Source of the DNA: Phymorhynchus buccinoides
Taxonomy: Eukaryota; Mollusca; Gastropoda; Neogastropoda; Raphitomidae
Assembly: GCA_017654935.2 (NCBI GenBank)
Contig: CM065699.1
Span: 21,195,851-21,259,850, forward strand
DNA: 64,000 bases
Reading direction: 5' to 3'
A program made the translations under genes and the position numbers. The notes beneath the pieces were generated by a model. It searched no databases. It was not told the origin of the DNA and saw nothing but the letters and a program-made list of their open reading frames with translations. Shown here one piece after another: positions 22,456-34,400 of the stretch (positions are counted from its first letter, which is position 1; each line of letters opens with the position of its first letter).

Positions 22456-25400
22456 GTATCCTTGCCAACCTGGTCATTAGCCCACCTCTGTGTTCATTCT
22501 CGTTTGTTCTTCTTCTTCTTCTGCGTTCCCAGGCCATATGGCCATAATGGGTAAGGTACGTATGTGTCCGGTTTTCAGTTTCCACTGGTCTCCCCGCTGC
22601 GTGCAGCCGACACATTCTGATTTCAGAGGAGCTCAAGGGAGAAAAATTATTTGGAAGATTTTTTTGAAAAAAAGGCATGAGAATGGGGCCAATAAGTCAG
22701 AAAGATAGTAGATGATAGAAAGCAAAGAGAAAAGGCAGAGTCAAAGAGAGTGGCAGATTAGAGGAAGTTACAAGCATTGTCCGGTTTTCAGTTTCCACTG
22801 GTCTCCCCACTGCGTGCAGCCGACACATTCCGATTTCAGAGGAGCTCAAGGGAGAAAAATTATTTGGACGATTTTTTGGAAAAAAGGCAGGAGAATGGGG
22901 CCAATAAGTCAGAAAGATAGTAGATGACAGAAAGCAAAGGGAAAAGGCAGAGTCAAAGAGAGTGGCAGATTAGAGGAAGTTACAAGCACAGAACTTCCAG
23001 AAGGTGGGGGAACTATTTTTACAAAAGACCCCCCCCCCCGTTATCCCCACGGGGGTTCTCTTTTCAAAACAGGGGTCAGGATCAGTGCACAAAATAATGT
23101 TTACAGATTTTTAGGGGGTCTCGTGGATATGTTGGTGGGGGGGATCTCTTTATAATTTTTGATGAGCGAAGTGAGTATTTGCATGCAATCAATCAATCAA
23201 TCAATATTTTTATTGTCCATTGTCCAGGAAACTTTCTGCAGCGATAAAGCAATCAACAAAACAACACATGATTTGGTGTGTGTGTGTGTGTGGTCACTGG
23301 CTCATTAAAAACTTTAACATAGCAGGGTTTTTTTCAGAAGCTACAAATAATAGCACAACCAAACTTTGCACCATGATCAATATCATCATCATGTTTGCAG
23401 TGACGACTACTATTATGAAATTGAAAAAGTCACCCGAACAAGTTGGTTTCAAATCGGTTATTATTTTTGCTTCAGGGATTTATTTAAGGCCTATCCTTTC
23501 CTGAGTACACCCTGAAAGTGATGGGTTATTGTGGTTAATTTGCTTAAAGGGATATGCTAAGCTTACAAAAGGTCCTGATTATGATGTCATAAAGAAATTA
23601 TGTCATGTTTTAACACTGTTCAAGTTTTGCTCTGAAGACAATTAGACTGACAAGATCGTGGGTGCAACTTTTCCTGGTATACAAGGATTTCCTGTTTTTG
23701 AATTTTGCCTGAAAAGTAATTTCCTATTTTTAAAATTTGTCAAATTTTAAAATTTGTCAAACAAGATCTTTGTGTGTCTACTGTATTTTTCAAAAACACA
23801 TAAAAATAAGCATTTGTATAAATTGTGGAAAAAGCAAACTAAAATACCTTCATAAATCATTTTTTTCTTCAGCTGCAGGGGGACATTACCCCTAGACCCC
23901 GGCCTTTGATTTTTTTTCATTTTGTGTAGTTGCACCCATCCATGCACAATTGTGAAATCCGACACACACACATGAGAGAGTCATTGCGGGCTACACTCTT
24001 GTTTTTTTTACATAGTTTAAAGAATTATGTGTCTGGTCAAAGTTTGTGATAAAATTATACCCAATGCACCAGATGGCATTTTTTCAAAATTTCCAGAAGG
24101 TGGGGGAACTATTTATACAAAATATCCCCTGGTATCCCCACGCGGAACATTGGAACATTACACAAATCAAGATCCTTAACTGGGTTGAAGCCTGGCCCCA
24201 CTGCTGCACGTTCAGCCGGGGGAGAGCCAGCAGTGCGTGTACAACCGGGTGGTGTGGTGCCCCTACTGGCCGGACGATGCAGAGGAGGCTGAGGGCGATG
24301 AGCAGGACTCCTCCAAAGTGCTGGCCTGCCTGCAGGGAAACAAGGTCAGCGTGTACAGATAGTGGCACTGATGCATGGGTGCTACTCTTTCATTTTTACA
24401 CTGATTTCAGTACCGTAAAATGCGGACTATAAGCCGCTACTTTTTTTCCTCAACTTTGGCCGATGCGGCTTATAGACTGATGCGGCTTATGTGTGGATTT
24501 TTTTCCATTCTATGTTTATCAGTATGATTAAATCTGTTTCTGGCCACATTCTTCAGCCTATTTTGAGCTTTGAGATTCAAAACTGTTTTGGTAATCAATA
24601 GATTCAAATCTCATGTTTAAAGTATTTGAGAGCATTACACACTTATGTTCTGATAGAAGAATTTATATATTTGTTGCTTTGTGCACATTTAGTTTTCTCT
24701 GCGGCTTATATGTAAATAAATACCTAATATTTTGTCAATTTAAGGGATGCGGCTTATATACAGGTGCGTCTTATAGTCCAGTTTTTACAGTATTTTTAAT
24801 TTTACTAGAAACTTAACTTCAGTATTTTTTAATTCATCAAATTATTAATTTTTTTTTAAATGACCACAAGCGATTTGGGGGGTTTCTCTAGTTGTTCTAA
24901 CTTGGAAGTTTACAAAGGCAATGTAATAAATTTACAAGGCTTATCAGACTCGGACTGTCTGTCATTTTAACTGTCTGTCTGTCTCGTTATATCTCTCTCT
25001 TAAGAACCCTGAATTCGTCCGATGAGGCTCTGCCCCTGTACCCTGCCGGGGCCCTGGACCCCAGCCTTTCATTTTTTTTCATTTTGGGGAGTAGCACCCA
25101 TGGTGATGTCCCGAGGCCCTGGTCAAGGGACATACCCTGTTAAAACTGAAAATGTTCTATTGTGTTCTACTCTGTCAGGACACACGTCTGATTATCTTTT
25201 TAGCACTGGCAGACTGTGTCCTATTGATTTCTACTGTCTCAGGACAGTTTGTCCTTCTTTCCGATCCTTGGTGCATCATTGTAGTGGTCAAATTAAATGA
25301 CAATTAAAAAAACAACTACAAAAAAATAGTAATTGTGAAGTAAAAACAAGCAGCCGAAGTCATTTTGGCAAAAAGCTGAAGTCGTTTTTGCAACAAACAC

Positions 25401-28400
25401 AAAACAAAACAGAAATCATCATTGAGTTATAATAACTTTTTGCGAAAAGTAATAACTTATTTAAAAACAAAAAAAGACTCTCTTTCTCTCTATCGCATGG
25501 ATGCTTCTTCTTGCAGGATGTCCTGAATTGCAGGATTTTTAAATTGCCTAGAGCCGGCGTCGCCGGATTATGAGAATTTGAGAAGCAACGATTTTCTCTC
25601 ACACACACACACACACTGCACTCCGCCGGGGCCCACCCCTTGCACCAAATTTCCACACAGCACACATGCTATCACGGTGTTTTCACACACACACACACAC
25701 CACATTACACACATGCAGTGACCACCAAAAGGGCCTATGTAAGCATTTGCTATATTCAATCGGGAAAAAGCACTTGTCCCTAGTCTAGAGGGGTGAACAA
25801 AAAGAGCAGTAAATGTGTGTGTGTGTACGCTACCCCTGCACTCCGCCGGGCCCGCTCCCTTGCATAGTTTTTGAAATTTCCCAGGAGCACCCATGCTATC
25901 GTTGATTGTGTTTTCTTGTGGTGTGTAGATTGACCTGATTACGGTGGATGTGGTGACCACCAAGTACGGACCGGGGCCAATCAGCTTTGCCGACATTGAA
26001 TCGGGAAAAATCACTCTCCTTCCCCATGCTGAGGTATGGAATTCTTCGAACCGAAACAATCTTTGATCATGCAAGTTATTAATAACCAATGCATAAACAG
26101 TCATTATTGGCCACAGTTTACATTCTTAGTTTTTGACTTGGTTCTCTTCGATCTTTACGTGGTGACAGTCCTGAGATGACCATTGCTGTTGATAGTCATA
26201 GGTAAATGACCAATGCATAAGCAGTCATTACTGGCCACAGTTTAGATTCTTAGTTTTTGACTTGGTTCTCTTCGATCTTTACGTGGTGACAGTCCTGAGA
26301 TGACCATTGCTGTTGATGGTCATTGGTAAATGACCAATGCATAAACAGTCATTATTGGCCACAGTTTACATTCTTAGTTTTTGACTTTGGGTCTCTTCGA
26401 TCTTTACGTGGTGACAGTCCTGAGATGACCATTTGCTGTTGATGGTCATTGGTAAATGACCAATGCATAAACAGTCATTATTGGGCACAGTTTACATTCT
26501 TAGTTTTTGACTTGGTTCTCTTCGATCTTTATGTGGTGACAGTCCTGAGATGACCATTTGCTGTTGATGGTCATTGGTAAATGACCAATGCATAAACAGT
26601 CATTATTGGCCACAGTTTACATTCTTAGTTTTTGACTTGGTTCTCTTCGATCTTTACGTGGTGACAGTCCTGAGATGACCATTGCTGTTGATGGGACTGT
26701 CAATGACCAATGCATAAACAGTCATTAGTGGCCACAGTTTCCAAGTTTTGCCGAATATTGTTATCAATATATGTCTCCCATGTATGTATGTGTGCCTACA
26801 GTCTGCAGTGGAGGCAGTATTCTCCCCCGATGGGTCAGCTCTGGCCTCTGCTTCTCTGGACGGAGAGGTCAAGTTTTTCCAGATCAACTGGGATCAGCCT
26901 GGAGAGGCCGCCGAGTAGGTTATGTGTGTGTGTGTTTGTAGTGTGTGTGTGTGTGCATGCGTGTGTGCGGATGTGTGTGTGTGTGTGTTTGTAGCATGTA
27001 TGTGTGTATGGATGCGTATGTGTGTGTCCGTGCATACATATGTGTGTATGTGTGTGTGTGTGTACATGCCTGTCTGCATGCCCAAGAGAGAGAGAGGCCA
27101 CATGGAAGAGACTTTGTTTTCCTATGTGAATGTTGGGACTCTTTTACTTCTTCTAAGTCTTCTAAGTTGTGCTGAAAAACTGTGGCTTGTAATCATTACT
27201 GACTCAGGGAATTGTTGCAAAGCAATAAGATGCCTGACCCAGGCTTAATTGATTTATATGATTTATGCAGTAACATTTCAACGTTGGTCTTGTACATTAA
27301 CTCGGCTCTTCATGACAAAAAAGATTAACCCCTTCCCTGCTCGGTCTACTACAGGCTGTGTGATGTCATTGATGATGTCATAGTCCTGGAATGATGGTTT
27401 TTGGTTTAGACAAGTCGGGAAAGATATATATCTCTAGACCATTTTCTCAGATTGAATCTAACAGGTCTCTTTTAAATTTTATAATAAGAACAATCGATAA
27501 TTTATCAGTTTTCCTCTGGCAGTGAAGGGGTTAATGATAAAGCCAGAAAAAGGCAACTTTTTGTTATCGTGATAAAATCTCAGCAATTGGTTAATCCACA
27601 GTTTGCCAGTTAAACTGCCAAAGGATTTGCATATGGTAATGGTTTTGTTGGCAGCTTAAACTGGAATTTGGCTTAACTTCTTCTTCTGCGTTCCTAATGG
27701 GTAAGGTACGTGTGTGTCCGGTTTTCAGTTTTCACTGGTCTCCCCGCTGCGTACAGCCGACACATTCCGATTTCGGAGGAGCTCACAGGAAAAAATTATT
27801 TGGAAGATCTTTTTTTTTTAAAGGCAGGAGAACGGGCCAATAAGTCAGAAAGATAGTAGATGATAGAAAGCAAAGGGAAAAGGCAGAGTCAGAGAGAGTG
27901 GCAGATTAGAGGAAGCTACAAGCGCAGAACTTCCAGAAGGTGGGGGAACTATTTTTACGAAAGACACCCCGGTATCCCCACGGGGGAGGATTTGGCTTGA
28001 CAAAATTATATTGAGTTTAAATACCAATAATGAGTCGGATATATCAGAAATATAAACCTGATGAGTAAAAGTTGAGACTGGGTCAGTGATGCGGTCAAGT
28101 TATTGATGTGCTTTGTCTGTGTTGGTCAGGTGTCTGCACGAGTGGAAGCCCCACAACGGTCAGCCCTTGTCCTTCTTCGCTTTCCTGGATGACCTGCAGA
28201 ACATGAGTCCAGAGTGAGTGGTCATCTGCACTGGTCAAATCTGTTTGTTTTTAACTCTTCTAGCACCGTTCGCACAGTACATCACTCCACACTCCCACCA
28301 AATGCAAAGACATTCACATTCACAAGTACCTTGCCTAGTTTTAGAGCTTATATCAGTGATTGACGAGTGATTGGTTGATTCCTGAGCAGGGCTCCCAGGG

Positions 28401-31400
28401 ACCCCCATTTAGTGGTCTATGAAGCACTTAAATTCTAAAGGACACTAAAAGAATGTGCAGGGGGTCCCAGGGATGCACTAGACAAATTCGTTTTAGCATT
28501 CGCAATACCACTGGGACCCTATATCCCTCCTCTAGGACCCTCTATACAGGGTTCATACAGTCTTTAAAGTCTGGAAAAGTCTTGGAAAATGGAAAAATGG
28601 TTTCCAGGCCTGGAAAAGCATGAAATTATCAACTTTGGTTGCCTGAGTCTGGAAAAGTCTTGAATTTTTCAGTCTGGCACAGTTCACAGCGACAGGCAAT
28701 TTGTTTTCTCACTGAAGACAAAGAGAATCTCACTTCGATTTTACATGATAATAACAATGCTACCCCGGCATGCATACTTGATGAGTGAGCGCCATGGTTA
28801 CTGGCAGACAAACTTTTCTTTCTTGGCGGGCGAAGTGACGTCCTTTGTACGCAATGCGCATGCGCGGAAGTCGATTTTCTTTTCTCTTGTTGGAGCACGG
28901 TCATTTGCTTCGACATGGGAAAGTGCATGTTTAGCCAAACGTGGCTGGAACATAGTGAGTTCAACTTCAAGGATTGGATAGCCCCATCATCTGATGGGTC
29001 GAAGTACAAAGCGCGGTGCTTACTATGCGCAAAGGACTTTGATGTTGAGGTTCGGAACATGGGTGTGGGGGCACTGAAATGCCATGCTGAAGGCAAGAAG
29101 CACCAGCAGCAGGAGAAAGCGGCAAAACAGAGCAAGTCGGCCCCGGCAATGACAATGCGTGACTTTTATAGGCCACAGACATCATCTGAGAGGTGAGTGC
29201 ATCTGGCCTCTTTATGATATGGGAAAGTTGCAGAAATGGTCTGGAAAAAGTATGGATTTTTATTTCCAAAATTCTGTACGAACCCTGTCTATACTGTAAG
29301 TGAAGGAGTCCCTGGGACCCCTTATTTTGTGGGATGATTGGGAGCCCTGCTGAGCACAAAATGTTTCCATTCCTCTAAGTATGTAAGCCTACACAGGTCA
29401 TGCTTTAGATGTCGTAAAGACATGATGTCATGTTTGTGATGTAAAAAAAAAAGAAAAGGAATGACGTCAAGATAGATTGTGAAAAAACTAGACATGAACA
29501 AGTTAGTGAGTGACTCCACATCTAGATCTAGACCGGCAAAGTTGTGTATGAGCGAGTCATTGTGGCATGCACTCTTGTTTTTCTGTTAAAGCAGTGCATG
29601 CGCACTCCAAAAAAAAGAAGTGACTCCACTCTTGTCGGTTGAGATGCAACATACAACCAAGAAATACATGGTGTTAGAAGAGTTTTGTTGTACCCTGGCT
29701 AAAAGACTCCAGGGATCATCCCAACAGCCAAAGCACTTGAACACTATGGTACAAGTGCATCAGCTAGGGATGAGAACATTATGTGTGTGTCCGTTTTTGA
29801 TTACTCCGCCACGTGGGCAGCCACACTCCGACTTCGGGGGAAGAAGAGTTTAATTGCTGGGCTACCTGTACAGCGCTTAGGTACATGAAGCTCCATATAA
29901 CTTTTTGTAACGGGGATGACATTTTTCAAATGATTTTTTAGGGGGAAAATCTGGAGGTGCTGCAGAAATTGTAATAGGTACACTTTAGAAATAGTAGTAC
30001 TCTGTGATATGAGTACTATTTGTAGGTACATTTTTGGCAAAACTATTGTTCTTGTGCAATTTTAAGGTCTTTTCCCTACAGTACCACCATCCCCTATCAG
30101 TATTTTGGCATATGTAGGGTCAGTAATTTTCTTGCTTACTCTGGACTTCCGATTTTGAGTTTGTTAAATATGGCTTGTTTTTTTGGTCCTAGCACTCCTG
30201 CATATGTAGGAATACTTCTTCTGTGTTCCCAGGTCATAAGGCCATAATGGTTAAGGTACGTATGTGTCCGTTTTTCAGTTTTCACTGGTCTCCCTGCTGC
30301 ATAGAGCCAACACATTCCGATTTCGGAGGAGCTTAAGATGAAAAAAATATTTGGAAGATTTTTTTTTTAAAGGCAGCAGAATGGGCCAATAAGTCAGACA
30401 GATAGTAGATGATAGAAAGCAAAGGGAAAGGGCAGAGTAAAAAAGAGTGGCAGATTAAAGGAAGTTACAAGCATGGAACTTCCAGAAGGTGGCACTATTT
30501 TTACGAAAGACCCCCCAGTATCCCCATGGGGAGGGACTCGTGGAGGGGGCGGGGTTGTTCAGCTCCCTGTATGGAGGCACGAGGCCTCCACCCACTGCCC
30601 CATGTAGGAATACGAGTGTAGAACTAATGGACCTTGAATTTTATGATAATGTCCGCAAATATCCCTGAAAGAACGTAAACCCATTGACGGAAAGAGGCTG
30701 AACACAGCCTCACGTGTGCTTGTCTCCGTTCATGAGTTATTCTTACTTGTGGATATTTCCGGTCTCACAATGTGAGCAGTGTACTGTATTTTATCTTTTA
30801 ACCGCTATGATTGTGTCAGATGTTTTGGAATGTGTAACAGACCTGTTTACTCTACTCTTTTTGAGTAGTATTCTACTCAATTTGGACTTATACTACTCTT
30901 CAAAATTGATAATGATGCTCTTTAATTCTTGATTGCTACTCATTATTAGCAAACATTGTTTGATGGTTTTAATGAATAGGACTGCACATTTTGCACCAAA
31001 GCTACTCATTTCAGCAATCCAGACTACTCAAGAGTTGTGTAGGGGGTAACCAGGTCTGGTGCAAGTTATCACCGTCCCCGGCACCATATTCTCACCATGT
31101 GTCAGTAGTGAGTGTGGTCGTTTCAGTGACCAGTTCTGGAAGTTTGCGGTGACAGGCTGCAACAGGAACCAGGAGCTGAAGGTGTGGAGCTGTGAGACCT
31201 GGAACTGCCTGCAGACCATCAGGTCAGTCAATGGGGCTGGGGGACATTCACCTCTGGGGCACATGCACATGCATGCATTCACACAGTCTTGGGTCTTGCA
31301 CACATGTTCGCATCATCAGAGACAAAAACACTTTAAGAAAATGAAAAAAAAAAATCATTAGATCTAGAAAGTTTGAGAATGAGAAATAGTAGTTGGGAAC

Positions 31401-34400
31401 TTGACACGAAAATAGAACTAGAAGTGATTTACAATCGTTGTTGCTAGTGTGTTTAACCCCTTCCCTGCCTGGCCCTGTGTTTACTAAAGGTGTGTGATGT
31501 CATTGATGATGTCATACTTTTTATGTCATAACCCTGCAATGATGGTTTTTGTCTTAGACAAGTCAGGAAAGATGTATCATGTATTCCCAGATTGAGTCTA
31601 ACATGTCGCTTTTTTATTTTATGATAATAAAGATGAATTCTCCAATTTCCTCTGGCAGTGAGGGTGTTAAATATAAACATTTGTTTGGCACATAATATGT
31701 ACATATTATTTGAGTGTGTGTGTGTGTTTTCTCCAGGTTCCTGGCCCCTCCAGACAACTTGCAAGCAGAACCTATCACAATGATCGCGGGCATCGACTTG
31801 AGTTCCAAGTACATCGTCCTCTCTGACAAAGCCAACTTGGTGAGTCTGACTTGTTTTAACTCATTCAAGTCATATATGTTCGGAATTAATAGATAACTCA
31901 ATTTGATGCATTTGCTTCAAACCTTGGCAGGGTTCCCACTGTCCTTACAGGTGCTTATAGGTTTTTATGTTTGTGGATGGGCCTCATAAGGCCTTATAGG
32001 TGCTTATATTTAACCTATCGGTCCTTACAGAAAGTACTTAGGTCCTTATGGATAACAAAAAGTCCAAATTGTTTTGCTAAGGACGAAAAAAAATCCTAAG
32101 TGTGCACATGTAGTGGTTTGTTGGGGGGAACCAATCGGTGTAGAGTTTTTGTGCATACATTGTTTGCTGAGCATGAGCTATGCTGTCAAAATGATTTTTT
32201 TAAAGGAATTATGCCTTTTTGGTTGTGTTGGGGGGCTCATTTAAGTGTTGTCCCTCTGCTCTTTGAGGACTTAAGCTGCCTCACACTATCCAACCCTTTT
32301 AGTTGGAAGAAAATTCAGTTGTGAACTCTATTCTACTACTTGTGGCCATGTGCCGTCTTCACTGTTAGCAAGCATTGATTCCCACAACTGTCTGAGTGAG
32401 TTGGAAGTAAATGGTGCAGTCGCCAATTCCTTCCGACCAGGTTGGAAGGGTTTCATCCGACCAAAATTTGCATTTGTGATTTCTACTCACCCAGTCAAAA
32501 GGAAGGAAAAGTGGAAAGGTCACAACCATTTTCAACCGACTAGGTTGGATCGTGTGAGGCGGCTTTTAGATACTGCAGTTTTCAGCATATTGGACTTGAG
32601 ACAATAGGAATTGTTTGGAAATAATTAAGGGGAGTAATTTCATGGTGTGTAGGAGTTATCTTGCCTTATTCAATCGGTCAAACAGGGGAAGTCACTCTAC
32701 CTTCAGCTCTCGTAACCTATCGACTTGTGTGTTTGAGCAGACATACAGCACTTAGAAACACTGTGCGTCATTCTAAAAAAAATTCATTTATATTTTTACG
32801 TCACATGTTGCAAGTTTTATCAGTTTGTGGCTACTGGCCACCCCTAATTTTTCTAAAACAATGTTAGCAAGTCGCTGACTCGCATCCTGCGGTTTCAAGC
32901 TTCGACGCCATTGTTGCTTTGTCGCTATGGTATTTTACCGAGTAATGGAGGTAAACAACTCAAATTTTCACGAAGTGCTCTCCCCTAGTTTTTTTCTCCG
33001 AAAATCGTCTATTGAAATGGCTACTGTGTCCGTGATGCCCAGGTGATGTATGTGCTGCAACTGTACCAAGACCCTGTGTCGTGCCGGGCCCACGTGAGCT
33101 CCGTGTCGTTCTTCTTGCTGACCCAGCCCTGCCTGAGCTTCGCCATCACGGACGCCTCCACCAAGAAGTTCAGGACCTCCCTGGATGACTCCCACCTCGA
33201 CGACATCACCACAGGTCAGTCAGCGTGGGCCCTGCCGTCGGCTTCTGAGATATTAACAAGAAAGGCAAAGTCTTCAACAGACCTGTTTACTCTACTCTTT
33301 TCGAGTAGTATTCTACTCAATTTGGACCTCTACTACTCTTCAAAACTGAAACTAATGCTCTTTAATTCTTGATTACTACTCATTTTCAGTGAACATTATT
33401 TGATGGTTTAACCCTTTCACCGCCAGCCATTTTTCAGCAAATAAATTCCATTAATCTTACCTGGGTAGAGACAAAGATCTGTCTGTAATATTGGGAATTC
33501 CTCTGTGACATGTTTAAAGTAAGGCCTATCCTTACCTCCCAAAATTAAGAGAATAGGGTCTTTGGATAACAATCCCTAATTTGATGCCTTTTATTGACAT
33601 GGGTGTTAAATCATTGTGGTGCAAAAATGCGACGTTGGCGGTGAAAGGGTTAATGAATAAAGATACACATTTTTCACCGAAACTACTCATTTCAGCTATG
33701 CAGACTACTCAAGACATATATAGGGGGTAAACAGGTCTGCTTCAAGGCTCACTCGCTTTGCATTACAAAAGCAGAATAACAACAAACAAACAGAAAATTG
33801 TGCCCATACTGGGAAACGAAACGAATGGAGATGTGTTGTTCAGGAATGGGAAGATTCAGAGAACATTGAAATACATGTTTTCAGGAATGAAGAAATTTTT
33901 CACTTTCACACATGAGTTTGTTATTATTTATCATGGGGATACATCCTAATCCAAATCCAAATCCAAATCATCTTTATTATCTCATAACAGAGAAATTGCA
34001 GCCAGGTGCACACAAGAAAAACAATAAACACAGTTATGAACAACAAAGAATATGAACTAATAACACTGCAATGTTGTAATTAACAAACCGGACAAATATG
34101 AACAAATAGTCCAGTAAAAGCAGAACGCATTTTTACATTTAAAATACATTTTAAATCAAGACATAATCAATTGAAAAACGAGGCAAGAATAACACTTAAA
34201 AGTGCAGCACTAATAGTACCTACACCATCTCTACACAGACAATTTAGACACAGCAGTAATTTATTGCAGAACATTTTGTTTTCGGTTCGTTTGTTTTTGA
34301 ACAGAATTCAGACCTGTTTACCATTCCGGTTTTGCCGGAATTATTCCGGAAATTTGCTAAAATTCCGGGTAAAATAGTAAATTCCGGGTGAACGCTGAAA

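Larger units (their letters stand above)
22456..24190 (+). other. U12-type (minor spliceosome) GT-AG intron of EDC4
   Basis: The donor is GTATCCTT (U12 consensus RTATCCTT). The branch site ATCCTTAAC ends at 24180, about 10 nt before the terminal AAG. The exons join in phase to conserved-looking sequence. Contains family-1 repeat copies and a (CAAT)n-headed 3' repeat fragment. Confidence 0.88.
28388..29352 (+). repeat. Dispersed repeat family 4, split by an inserted element
   Basis: Matches 44776-44993 on both sides of the insertion: CAGGGGGTCCCAGGGATGCA and CCTCTAGGACCCTCTATA before, and GTAAGTGAAGGAGTCCCTGG after. Confidence 0.88.

Noticed and set aside
31929..32100. Complete CAGGGTTC-ended element
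   Set aside because: Only a left end is recognisable; the matching right terminus is missing.
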